Shown here: in pieces, positions 1 through 7,261 of the stretch
How positions within the stretch are numbered: position 1 is the first letter of the stretch
Layout of the letters: the number at the start of each line of letters is the position of its first letter
Assembly (NCBI GenBank): GCA_964383715.1
Contig: CAYLHU010000013.1
Location: forward strand, 1 to 13,924
DNA length: 13,924 nucleotides
Origin: CAYLHU01 sp964383715
Lineage (GTDB): Bacteria; Patescibacteriota; Minisyncoccia; Minisyncoccales; CG1-02-41-26
Direction: 5' to 3'
The notes under the pieces: generated by a model
The model's input: the letters and a program-made list of their open reading frames with translations, nothing else
Told to the model about the DNA's origin: nothing
Database searches by the model: none
Position numbers and translations under genes: made by a program

Positions 1-6
1 AATAAA

Positions 7-34
7 TTGATCTTTAAAAAAAAATTTATATAAA
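7..34 (+). promoter_or_regulatory. Probable sigma-70-type promoter for the GNAT / radical SAM pair
   Basis: A TTGATC box at 7-12 and a TATAAA box at 29-34 are separated by 16 bases. Transcription would start near 41, leaving a leader of about 20 bases with a purine-rich GAGAGAGAAAG stretch directly before the ATG at 60. The region is very AT-rich, so chance matches are likely; the position relative to the gene is the main support. Confidence 0.45.
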
Positions 35-59
35 CAAAAAGAATGAAAGAGAGAGAAAG

Positions 60-743
60 ATGAAAGTAAAAATTCGACAAGCAAAACAAGACGATGTGCC
101 TGATCTTCTGCGTGTTGATGCAGAGGTTTGGTCAGGGTTCCCCGCTAATGAGGAGATGTTCCGATCTCGTATTGAAGTATTCCCTCAAGGCCAGATAGTG
201 GCTGTGGTCGAGGATCAAGTAATCGGTTCTGTTTTCACCCAACGGATAAATTATGCCGAATGGGAAGGCAGAAATTTCAGTTGGAATGAGATTACCGATT
301 TCGGGACCATCCGCACCACCCACCAACCAAATGGGACAGATCTTTACGGTATTGGTTTAGCAGTTAAAAAAGAGTTTCAGGGCTCTAACATATCTACTAG
401 ATTAATGATTAGGGCAGCTCAATTAGTGCTTCAAAAAAACATCAGAGCTGTTTACCTTGGAGCTAGAATGCCGGAATATTTCCAATATGCTAATATCTCG
501 CCTGAAGATTATATAATTAAAAAACAGCGGGGGTACAGCATAGATATGGGGATCCGTATATATGAAAGGGAAGGATTTTCAATAGTCAGGGCTTTACCTA
601 ATTATATTGAAGATCCAGGTTCACTAAATTACGGAGTACTTGTGATCAGGGAAAACCCCTTTGGGAAACTAAGCGGAAAGATCATCGGAAAGTTTATTAG
701 CGCACTCGGCGAGAAAGTATTGGCAAAAATTTTAAACATGTAG
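60..743 (+). CDS. GNAT-family N-acetyltransferase
   Basis: A 227-residue protein of the GNAT fold, expected to transfer an acetyl group from acetyl-CoA to an unidentified amine in the cytoplasm. The N-terminus (residues 4-20, IRQAKQDDVPDLL) is a typical GNAT opening. Motif A is at about 95-120 (LYGIGLAVKKEFQGSNIS), where FQGSNIS takes the place of the Q/R-x-x-G-x-G/A pyrophosphate loop. IYEREGFSIV at 167-176 is the usual Tyr-x-x-x-GF motif B. The protein is longer than a minimal GNAT (about 150), with an insertion at 136-160 and a basic C-terminal tail. ATG at 60 follows a purine-rich stretch. It ends 15 bases before the radical SAM gene, so the two are almost certainly co-transcribed and may act on the same substrate. 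The fold is confident; the substrate is unknown. Confidence 0.85.
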   Translation: MKVKIRQAKQDDVPDLLRVDAEVWSGFPANEEMFRSRIEVFPQGQIVAVVEDQVIGSVFTQRINYAEWEGRNFSWNEITDFGTIRTTHQPNGTDLYGIGLAVKKEFQGSNISTRLMIRAAQLVLQKNIRAVYLGARMPEYFQYANISPEDYIIKKQRGYSIDMGIRIYEREGFSIVRALPNYIEDPGSLNYGVLVIRENPFGKLSGKIIGKFISALGEKVLAKILNM

Positions 744-745
744 GG

Positions 746-753
746 AAGGAGGT
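746..753 (+). promoter_or_regulatory. Perfect Shine-Dalgarno that fixes the GTG start of the radical SAM gene
   Basis: AAGGAGGT lies 5 bases before the GTG at 759. It is the only full anti-SD match in front of a gene in the window; most other genes have no recognisable ribosome binding site. It supports the non-ATG start. Confidence 0.8.
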
Positions 754-758
754 ATCTT

Positions 759-1799
759 GTGTTAATAAGTTTAGCAGGAGAGGTTGCAAAATGGATTAAA
801 CCGCTTGGTTTAGTAAAAAAGTTTGTAAAATTGCTTTCGGGTAAGGAAGAATTTTTTTCTATTGAGCAGTTTTATGACTATTTTAGTACCCAAGTGCAAA
901 CGAGAGTTATTCTGGAGATACCGGGTCGTGGTTGTGCTTGGTATAAAAATAGTGGTGGTTGCACTATGTGTGGTTTTGGTAATAAGTTAAAGGAGGTAAA
1001 CACCAAGTGGAATTTTTCAGATAAAGACTTGGTGGGACTTTATAAAATGGCGGAAGTTTCAAGTCGTTCTCATGAGCCCAAGTGGCTCTATATTTATAAC
1101 GGCGGGAGTTTTCTAAATTTAGATGAAGTTCCATTAAAAACGCAAATAGATATAGCGTGTGCGATTCGGAAACATCCCACATTTTTTGGTTTATTTGTGG
1201 AATCAAGACCAGAGTTCATTCAGGAAGAAACCATTATTCCACTTCTTAATGCGCTTGGCATTAAATTCTTAAAGATAGGCATAGGTCTTGAGGCAGTCAC
1301 AGATCAAGTGCGAGAGGTCAATATCCATAAAGGATTCTCCCGTCAGGATTATGAGCAAGCAGTAGAGCTGGTCAAGAGTCATAATGCGCGTATTCTCACC
1401 TATGTATTTCTCAAACCCTTAGGCCTTTCTGAAAAGGAGGCAATTGAGGAAGCAGTAAGGACTATTTTTTATGCTTTTGAAAAGGGGTCGGATGAAGTTT
1501 CGCTTTCCTGTGCTTTTATCCAAGAAGGCACAAAAATGGAGAGGGCATACCAATCAGGTAAATTTCGGCCCCCTTGGCTCTGGTCTATTATTGAAGTTGT
1601 TCGTCGGACAGCCAATCTTGGACCAGTGCGGATAGGATCTTTTGAAGATAAACCGTTGCCGATCGCGATACCGCATAATTGTAGTAAATGTGATGTCGCA
1701 GTAATGAAAGCGATTCGGCAATATAACCTTTCTTATAATCTCCATGTTTTTGATAACCTTAAATGCGATTGTCAAATTAGATGGGAGGAAGAGAAATAG
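759..1799 (+). CDS. Radical SAM protein resembling the archaeosine-type (RaSEA / TIGR01210-like) family
   Basis: A 346-residue radical SAM enzyme, expected to bind a [4Fe-4S] cluster and S-adenosylmethionine and start radical chemistry. The cluster motif is C59-x8-C68-x2-C71, in GRGCAWYKNSGGCTMCGF; the wide first spacing and the GGCTMCG signature recall the RaSEA / Elp3-side branch rather than classic CxxxCxxC enzymes. VESRPEFI (147-154) and IGIGLEAV (173-180) are core radical SAM strands seen in Elp3/MiaB-like relatives. The C-terminus has C308-x2-C311 and C336-D-C338 followed by a Trp, a possible second metal site. In archaea RaSEA helps convert tRNA preQ0-lysine to archaeosine; a tRNA-modification role here is inferred from recalled motif similarity only. 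Start is GTG with a perfect Shine-Dalgarno. The gene sits behind a GNAT gene, and Elp3 fuses these same two domain types. Codon use looks less AT-biased than the pilus genes. Confidence 0.8.
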   Translation: MLISLAGEVAKWIKPLGLVKKFVKLLSGKEEFFSIEQFYDYFSTQVQTRVILEIPGRGCAWYKNSGGCTMCGFGNKLKEVNTKWNFSDKDLVGLYKMAEVSSRSHEPKWLYIYNGGSFLNLDEVPLKTQIDIACAIRKHPTFFGLFVESRPEFIQEETIIPLLNALGIKFLKIGIGLEAVTDQVREVNIHKGFSRQDYEQAVELVKSHNARILTYVFLKPLGLSEKEAIEEAVRTIFYAFEKGSDEVSLSCAFIQEGTKMERAYQSGKFRPPWLWSIIEVVRRTANLGPVRIGSFEDKPLPIAIPHNCSKCDVAVMKAIRQYNLSYNLHVFDNLKCDCQIRWEEEK

Positions 1800-1802
1800 A
1801 AT

Positions 1803-1837
1803 AAAGACCTTGTTAAAATTTTAACAAGGTCTTTTTT
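1803..1837 (+). terminator. Rho-independent-type terminator after the radical SAM gene
   Basis: A perfect inverted repeat, 1803-1818 against 1819-1834 (AAAGACCTTGTTAAAA and its complement), starts 3 bases after the stop codon and runs into six Ts (1832-1837). The folded form would open AAAATTTT at the tip as a loop. Because the palindrome is perfect, it could also stop transcripts of the minus-strand gene converging from the right, although the U-tract on that strand is short. Confidence 0.85.
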
Positions 1838-1863
1838 GTATCCATTATAATTTTGTAATTTTA

Positions 1864-2454
1864 TTAAAAAAAGATATTAAGTATATTATTTATATGTTTC
1901 TTAAAACGAGTAGAAGCAATAATCTCTAATCCCCTCGCTTCTATTTTTTGGTATCTTTTTGGCAAAATGGTGATGATTTTTTTTGCCACAAAAGTTTTTT
2001 TAGAGTTTTTACCTAAATAATTTAAATCTTTTTTGTCAACTATTAAAAATCCCAATCTTTTTAAATACCAGGTGGCAATTAAAAACGAACAGGGAATTTT
2101 TTTATGTTTTTCTATATATTTTGTATATTCTTTTCGTAGAGGGTCTTCCATTTCTTTTAATAATATTTTGTAGTCGTGCGCCAACTTAGATTCAAAACAA
2201 ACGAAATCAGGACTGGCATCAAATTTTTTTAGATCAGATAAAAACTCCTTGATATTTAATATAGGATTACTCGGATTATATTCGTCAATCAAAATACTCA
2301 AAACATAACTTTTATTTAATCGCTTTAATTTTCTGACAGTATCTTTAAGTATTTCAATGCTTCTTTTTTGTTCTACCCCAAACTTTTTGTCTGTATAGAT
2401 GTGGGCGTATTCAATATTGTAATCCACTCTTTTAATTTTTTCTTTAGCATCCAT
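1864..2454 (-). CDS. Hypothetical protein, Lys-rich, predicted leaderless mRNA
   Basis: A 196-residue soluble protein that I do not recognise. It is strongly basic (many Lys). It has a hydrophobic strand with acidic end at 51-59 (VLSILIDEY), a second core strand at 81-90 (SPDFVCFESK) followed by a conserved-looking D94, and a hydrophobic stretch at 121-138 around WYLKRLGFLIVD. The alternation suggests an alpha/beta fold, but no catalytic motif can be named. There is no signal peptide and no clear membrane span. It is the only confident minus-strand gene here, convergent with the radical SAM gene and divergent from the pilus cluster. Its very low GC matches the pilus side of the window. Start ATG (2452-2454) is supported by the promoter immediately upstream. 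That it is a real gene is likely from length and promoter; its function is unknown. Confidence 0.7.
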   Translation of the reverse strand: MDAKEKIKRVDYNIEYAHIYTDKKFGVEQKRSIEILKDTVRKLKRLNKSYVLSILIDEYNPSNPILNIKEFLSDLKKFDASPDFVCFESKLAHDYKILLKEMEDPLRKEYTKYIEKHKKIPCSFLIATWYLKRLGFLIVDKKDLNYLGKNSKKTFVAKKIITILPKRYQKIEARGLEIIASTRFKKHINNILNIFF

Positions 2455-2460
2455 TATGTT

Positions 2461-2489
2461 ATTATATTATCATAGAGGATTATAAACAA
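2461..2489 (-). promoter_or_regulatory. Minus-strand promoter for the hypothetical gene, giving a leaderless start
   Basis: Read on the minus strand, TTGTTT (2484-2489), a 17-base spacer (2467-2483) and a consensus TATAAT (2461-2466) are followed by six bases, AACATA, and then the ATG. With the usual spacing to the start site, transcription begins on or next to the A of the start codon. Confidence 0.65.
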
Positions 2490-2535
2490 GCAATAGAAGT
2501 TTTAAACATTTAAAGGAAATAAAATTTTGTAAAAT

Positions 2536-4716
2536 ATGGTTTTTAATTGGATTTTGATTGTAATTATCATAATATTAAATTTAATACTGGGAGTTTTAGT
2601 TTTGGCAAAAAATCCTCGAAATAGAATCAATAGATCATTCTTTTTAATGGTGATGTTTGTTATAGCTTGGACAGTTGTTAATTATTTGGAAAACGAGAAT
2701 TTAGGAATTTCTCTCCGTTCACTTTTTTTAAGATTGGATTTTTTATTGGCTTCTTTTCTTATTTTTTTCTTTTTGTCGTTTTGCTTAAATTTCTCACAAC
2801 TTTTACTTAAAAAAGCTGTAAAATTTTTTCTGCTGATTTTAAGTATATTATTTGGACTCTTATCACTATCAAATTATTTAATAAAAAATATCGCTATTAC
2901 AGATAAAACAATTATATTCGAAGCAGGTGCATTATTTCCTTTATATACTTTATTTATTATTATTTGTTTTGCCTTGGGTTGTTATAAATTAGCAGCTTCT
3001 TATCGTGATTCAATCGGGGTAAAAAAAGTTCAATTGATTTACATTTTAGTTGGGTTATCTTCGACAGCTATTATTCTTTTGTTTTTGAATCTTATCTTAC
3101 CGCAAATTGTCTTTGTTCCTCTTTTAATTGGGAGAATTGGAATACATAGTTTAATAATTTTTATCTTATTTAGCTTTTATGCGATTATCAGATATCGCTT
3201 GATGGATATTCGATTTGCCTTAGGGAGGACATCGGTTTATCTTCTTTCTTTTCTTTCGGTCGCCGGTATTGGTTTTGCTTTGATAATTCTGAATAATTGG
3301 TTGAATCAACCGCTCCCTTATAATATCTTTTTTCCTTTAAGCATCGTTATCGCGGTTATATTTTATCAGCTTTTTTTCAAGGTTTATGAAAAAATAGCCG
3401 CCAAATATTTTTATTACACTCTTTATTCCTATAAAAAAGTTCTTACCGATTTGAGTAAAAAATTAACCACCATCTTGGATATAAACAAACTCACCGAAGT
3501 TTTAGCTACAACCCTTATAAACACAATGCGGCTGGATAGAGTGGCTGTTTTAGAAAAAGAAGAGGGAAAGCACTATAATGTTCTTAAAAATATCGGCTTT
3601 AACAGAGAGAATGGTATCTCTTTAGTAACGGACAATTTTCTGACCGAATATCTCCAAAAAAGAAAAAAACTTTTGGTCTACGAAGAGCTCTCTTTAATCC
3701 AAAAAGATTCTCAAGACGAACAAGAAAAGAAAGAGTTGGGAAAACTGCGAAGCAATATGAAGCGGATTGAAGCCGATGTCTGTCTGCCTCTATTTTGGGA
3801 AAAAGAGATAACCGGGATAATAGTTTTAGGCAAAAAGATTTCCAAAGAGTCCTACTCCAAAGAAGATATTGAACTTTTAGAATTTCTTTCTTCCCAATCA
3901 GCTATCGCTTTTCAAAATGCTCGATTTTACGACCAGGTTGAAGACCTTTCCCAAAACCTTCAACAAAAAGTTAATGCCCAAACTAAAAAACTGCGGACTG
4001 CTTATGAAGAATTAAAAAAAGTTGACGAAGCCAAAACGAAGTTTATTTCAATGGCCTCTCATCAACTAAGAACCCCTTTGACCGCCATTAAGGGGTATAT
4101 ATCAATGTTGTTGGAAGGGGATTATGGGGAATTAAAAAGCAGGGAAAAAGATGTTCTTGATAAGGTCTTTCAATCAAACGAAAGGTTAATCGGAATAGTT
4201 GGCGACCTTTTAGATATATCTCGGATGGAGTTGGGGAAGATGAAATTGAATAAGACAAAAGTTAATATTAATGATTTAGTCATGTCCTGTTATGAGGAAA
4301 TGAAAGTTAGAGCCAAAGAGAAAAAGTTGGATTTTAAACTCAAGAATGTGAAAGGGAAAATTCCCAAAATTAACATAGACGAATTAAAAATAAGGCAAGC
4401 CGTTTTGAATATTCTTGACAATGCCATTAGATATACCAAAAAGGGGAAGATTGAAATTTCCGCTTTCAAAAAAAATCAGTCAGTTATTATTAAAGTCGAA
4501 GACACGGGGGTTGGCTTGATTGAAGAAGAAAGAAAATCAATTTTTGAAAACTTTAACCGAGGGGCAGCGGGGATTAATCTTTTTATAGAGGGGACAGGTC
4601 TTGGGTTGGCGATTGCCAGAAGATATTTAAATTTACACAAAGGAGAAATTTGGGCTGAATCGGCGGGAGGGGATAAGGGCTCGTCTTTTTATATCAAACT
4701 GCCCATATTGGGTTAA
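2536..4716 (+). CDS. Multi-TM, GAF-containing sensor histidine kinase at the head of the pilus cluster
   Basis: A 726-residue membrane sensor kinase. About nine hydrophobic segments fill residues 1-290, fitting an N-terminal 7TM-type sensor region plus two further spans. A GAF-like domain lies at about 310-465 (TTLINTMRLDRVAVLEKEEGK onward), then a short coiled coil (470-500). HisKA follows with the phospho-acceptor H509 in SMASHQLRTPLTAIKGY. HATPase_c carries the N-box (LNILDNAIRYT, N629), the G1 box DTGVGL from D656, the F-box IFENFNRG, and the G2 box GTGLGLA from G686. All kinase boxes are intact. No response regulator gene is in the window. The stop is 1 base before the pilC start, so the kinase is probably co-expressed with the pilus genes and may act as a PilS-like regulator. 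No good Shine-Dalgarno and no convincing promoter are seen before ATG 2536. Confidence 0.93.
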   Translation: MVFNWILIVIIIILNLILGVLVLAKNPRNRINRSFFLMVMFVIAWTVVNYLENENLGISLRSLFLRLDFLLASFLIFFFLSFCLNFSQLLLKKAVKFFLLILSILFGLLSLSNYLIKNIAITDKTIIFEAGALFPLYTLFIIICFALGCYKLAASYRDSIGVKKVQLIYILVGLSSTAIILLFLNLILPQIVFVPLLIGRIGIHSLIIFILFSFYAIIRYRLMDIRFALGRTSVYLLSFLSVAGIGFALIILNNWLNQPLPYNIFFPLSIVIAVIFYQLFFKVYEKIAAKYFYYTLYSYKKVLTDLSKKLTTILDINKLTEVLATTLINTMRLDRVAVLEKEEGKHYNVLKNIGFNRENGISLVTDNFLTEYLQKRKKLLVYEELSLIQKDSQDEQEKKELGKLRSNMKRIEADVCLPLFWEKEITGIIVLGKKISKESYSKEDIELLEFLSSQSAIAFQNARFYDQVEDLSQNLQQKVNAQTKKLRTAYEELKKVDEAKTKFISMASHQLRTPLTAIKGYISMLLEGDYGELKSREKDVLDKVFQSNERLIGIVGDLLDISRMELGKMKLNKTKVNINDLVMSCYEEMKVRAKEKKLDFKLKNVKGKIPKINIDELKIRQAVLNILDNAIRYTKKGKIEISAFKKNQSVIIKVEDTGVGLIEEERKSIFENFNRGAAGINLFIEGTGLGLAIARRYLNLHKGEIWAESAGGDKGSSFYIKLPILG

Positions 4717-4717
4717 T

Positions 4718-5950
4718 ATGCCTCTTTATTCTTACAAAGCAAAAAATATCAAGGGAGAAGAAGAATCGGGGACATTGGAAGCTCAAAGCACTTCCCATTT
4801 GGCCAAGATTATCCGCCAAAAGGGTTATTTTTTGTTGTGGGCGGAAGAAGGGGAATTAAAAAAGAATTATAAAAAATCATTTATAAAAAGAATAAAGTTT
4901 TCCAAGATATTCGTCAAGGTTCCCCTTAAAGAAAAATTATTTTTTACTAAAAATCTTGGAGTGATGATGAAAACGGGGGTTTCTTTACCTCGAGCTTTGG
5001 AAATCTTATCTAAGCAAGGCAAAACAGAAAGTTTTAAAAATGCTCTCCAAGAAATATCAAAAAGGATAACTAAGGGGGAAAACCTTTCCGAATCAATGGA
5101 AAGTTTTCCTAAAATTTTTTCCAAATTATATCGCGAAACATTAAAAGTTGGTGAGGAAACAGGCAAAATAGACGAGAGTTTGAATGTCCTTTCTCTCCAA
5201 ATGGAAAGGGAAAACACCCTTAAATCTCATATCAGGACGGCAATGGCTTATCCTTTGATAGTTTTGGTCGTGGCTTTTCTAATCGGAATCTTAATGTTTC
5301 TTTTTATTGTTCCTAAAATGGAAGATGCCTTTAAAGACCTTGGGATAGAACTTCCTTTAATTACTCGCCTTCTTCTTTCGTTCTCGGGTTTTTTGATTTC
5401 TCATTTAGTCCTTTTTATCTTTGTTTTATTGGTCTTAATTGTTTCTTTAATTTGCTTTTTTAAATCAAAGAGAGGGGAAAAGATTAAAGACGCACTGTTT
5501 CTAAAAATTCCTTTAATATCCAAAATTGTCCGACAAGTGAATTGCGCTCTAGCTCTAAGGACTTTAAGTTCGCTTTTAGGGGCGGGAGTTCCTATTGTCC
5601 GTTCTTTGGAAGTGGCTTCCGGTTCTTTGGGTAATTTTTATTTCAGGCAGTCCTTAAAACAATCGGCTATAATTGTTGAGAAAGGAAAGAAACTTTCGGA
5701 GGCCCTTCAACCCTATCAAAATCTCTATCTCCCAATGGTTTCAGAGATGCTTAAAGTCGGAGAGGAGACGGGGGAGACAGCCAGGGTCTTGGCTAAATTA
5801 GCTGATTTTTATGAAGAAGAAGTGGAGGCAGCGACTAAAAAGCTCTCTTCCGTTATTGAGCCGTTTTTAATTATAATTGTCGGAGGAGTCGTTGGATTCT
5901 TTGCTATTGCTATGCTCCAGCCGATATTCAGCATTGGTAGCCGATTATGA
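4718..5950 (+). CDS. pilC: Type IV pilus inner-membrane platform protein PilC (T2SSF family)
   Basis: A 410-residue polytopic protein at the usual PilC/GspF length. It is the inner-membrane platform that couples the assembly ATPase to pilin insertion. The N-terminus MPLYSYKAKNIKGEEESGTL is the standard PilC opening. Two T2SSF repeats are visible, at about 70-195 and 273-400, each carrying the LKVGEETG signature (142-149 and 345-352). Membrane spans are about 178-198, 219-248 and 382-402. Start ATG is 1 base after the kinase stop (translational coupling), and the end overlaps the next gene by 4 bases (ATGA). No obvious defect is seen. The ATPase partners PilB and PilT are not encoded in this window. 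Confidence 0.96.
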   Translation: MPLYSYKAKNIKGEEESGTLEAQSTSHLAKIIRQKGYFLLWAEEGELKKNYKKSFIKRIKFSKIFVKVPLKEKLFFTKNLGVMMKTGVSLPRALEILSKQGKTESFKNALQEISKRITKGENLSESMESFPKIFSKLYRETLKVGEETGKIDESLNVLSLQMERENTLKSHIRTAMAYPLIVLVVAFLIGILMFLFIVPKMEDAFKDLGIELPLITRLLLSFSGFLISHLVLFIFVLLVLIVSLICFFKSKRGEKIKDALFLKIPLISKIVRQVNCALALRTLSSLLGAGVPIVRSLEVASGSLGNFYFRQSLKQSAIIVEKGKKLSEALQPYQNLYLPMVSEMLKVGEETGETARVLAKLADFYEEEVEAATKKLSSVIEPFLIIIVGGVVGFFAIAMLQPIFSIGSRL

Positions 5951-6483
5951 AAAACAAAGTAAATCTTAAAAAGAACAAAGGATTTACCCCTTTAGAAAAT
6001 TTTACAGAACAAAGTTCTCGTAAAAAACAAAGAAATCAAAAATTTCTAACGGGATTTACTCTGATTGAAGTTTTAGTTGTAATCCTAATTATTGGGATTG
6101 TTGCCACAATTTCTTGGGCGTCAATCCAAAAGATTCAACCCTCTTTGCGTTTAAGTAGTTCAATTAAAGATTTGAGCGTTGATATTCGCTATGCCCAGCA
6201 ATTGGCCGTCACGGAGCAAGTTAATTATGGGATTTATTTTTCTTCTTCTACAGACAGCTATCATCTTTTAAGATATGGGGTGGAAACAGCCGATGAGGTT
6301 TTTGAGAAGTTTCTTAGCCAAGGAGTTAGTTTTCAGCAAATTTCCGGTTTTGAAAATGGCGAAGCAATTTTTAATCCTTATGGAGCCGTTCAAGAGGCGG
6401 GAGAAATTTTTTTAATCAATGAAGAAGGAAAAGTAAGAAACATTCAGGTGAAACCTTCCGGATTTGTTAAAATAACAGAATAA
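5947..6483 (+). CDS. GspH/FimT-type minor pseudopilin with a doubled prepilin motif
   Basis: A 178-residue prepilin-like protein. The functional class-III signal is TGFTLIEVLVVILIIGIVATISWA, with cleavage expected after G36, F37 as the methylated residue and E41 as the Glu-5. The hydrophobic helix is followed by a mostly beta C-terminal domain containing the GspH-like feature IRYAQQLAVTEQVNYGIYF at about 85-103, so the FimT/GspH class (minor pilin; in some bacteria FimT binds DNA during uptake) fits best. Oddly, a second prepilin-like motif, KGFTPLE (11-17), precedes the real one by 24 residues and is not followed by a hydrophobic helix, making the leader about 36 residues long and strongly basic. 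The start overlaps pilC by 4 bases. The long leader is either genuine or an upstream extension, since no ATG lies nearer the second motif. Confidence 0.88.
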   Translation: MKNKVNLKKNKGFTPLENFTEQSSRKKQRNQKFLTGFTLIEVLVVILIIGIVATISWASIQKIQPSLRLSSSIKDLSVDIRYAQQLAVTEQVNYGIYFSSSTDSYHLLRYGVETADEVFEKFLSQGVSFQQISGFENGEAIFNPYGAVQEAGEIFLINEEGKVRNIQVKPSGFVKITE

Positions 6484-6489
6484 AATTAA

Positions 6490-6749
6490 TCTAATTATTC
6501 TAATTCCTAATTGTCATAATCAAATCCCAAATAATAAACTCAAAATTTTAAACCATTTAGGATTTATAATTTAGTGTTTATAATTTGTTTGAGATTTGGA
6601 ATTTGATGCTTGTTATTTATTTGTTATTTTTCCATATTTGTTTAGTATTTGGATTTGAATTGACATTTGGGTTTTGATATTTGGATTTAAACCAAAATAT
6701 TAGACATTAGACATTGATTAGAATAATTAGAGCAATTAGAATAATTAGA
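6490..6749 (+). repeat. AT-rich MITE-like element with perfect 16-bp terminal inverted repeats
   Basis: The 271 bases between the GspH- and PilV-like genes hold no gene. The ends are exact inverted copies: TCTAATTATTCTAATT (6490-6505) and AATTAGAATAATTAGA (6734-6749). The right arm is itself a direct duplication (ATTAGAATAATTAGA at 6717-6731 and 6735-6749). Inside, CTCAAA (6539-6544) faces TTTGAG (6588-6593), and degenerate ATTTGGATTTG-type words repeat through 6590-6690. The block looks like a small non-autonomous palindromic element, inserted within the pilus operon. No transposase is present. Confidence 0.65.
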
Positions 6750-6754
6750 AATTT

Positions 6755-7153
6755 ATGCAATCAAGTGGATTTACTCTCTTAGAAACAATCGTTGCCATTT
6801 CTGTTTTAACGATTGGGATTGTGGCAATTGTTCAAATTTTTCCTTTGGCTTTCAGTATTGAAAAAACAAGTCAAATAAAAACGGAAGCGGCCTTGTTAGC
6901 CCAAGAAAAAATAGAAGATATAAATTTTAAGGGTTACCAAGATGTTCCTGTTGGCGATGAGGTGGAGAGTTCTTTCCCTTCTCCCTTTGAAAGATTTTCC
7001 CGAGAGACAATAATAACTTACATCGATTCTAATTTTCAAGAAAGCGCAACTGACCTTGGTTTAAAAAAAATAGAAATTATTGTTTCTTGGGATTCTTTTT
7101 TTAAGTTTGGGGATAGCAGTTTTAAAATTTTCGGTTTATTGTCAGAAATGTAA
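6755..7153 (+). CDS. PilV-like type IV pilus minor pseudopilin
   Basis: A 132-residue protein with a very short class-III leader: MQSSG, cleaved before F6, with E10 as the Glu-5 (GFTLLETIVAISVLTIGIVAIVQIF). The motif ETIVAISVLTIGI and the following LLAQEKIEDI are typical of PilV-type minor pilins, which help start pilus assembly. The C-terminal part is short and beta-rich, ending IIVSWDSFFKFGDSSFKI. The start is the only ATG before the motif; it lies 6 bases after the inverted-repeat element, with no Shine-Dalgarno. The family call is good; assignment to PilV rather than another minor pilin rests on size, motif and gene order. Confidence 0.85.
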   Translation: MQSSGFTLLETIVAISVLTIGIVAIVQIFPLAFSIEKTSQIKTEAALLAQEKIEDINFKGYQDVPVGDEVESSFPSPFERFSRETIITYIDSNFQESATDLGLKKIEIIVSWDSFFKFGDSSFKIFGLLSEM

Positions 7154-7261
7154 AAATAATAAATCCGTTGATATCCGACATCAACACGCCAAGATATCAA
7201 CATATCTGTCAATGTCCAGTTTCAGCACAGGACTTTAACGCGGAAAGTTTATTTATATTGT
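7154..7261 (+). other. Structured spacer with competing hairpins between the PilV- and PilW-like genes
   Basis: This 108-base spacer contains a GC-richer island (7165-7243). GTTGATATC (7167-7175) can pair with GATATCAAC (7193-7201), 9 bp, or its first six bases with ATCAAC (7080-offset copy at 7180-7185), 6 bp. GATAT (7193-7197) can instead pair with ATATC (7202-7206). A further GTCC/GGAC pair spans 7214-7233. These pairings exclude one another. No poly-U tract follows, so it is not a standard terminator. Confidence 0.45.

Noticed and set aside
2520..2535. Promoter for the histidine kinase (TAAAAT at 2520-2525 or 2530-2535)
   Set aside because: No acceptable -35 box at the right distance, and such words are frequent in this AT content.
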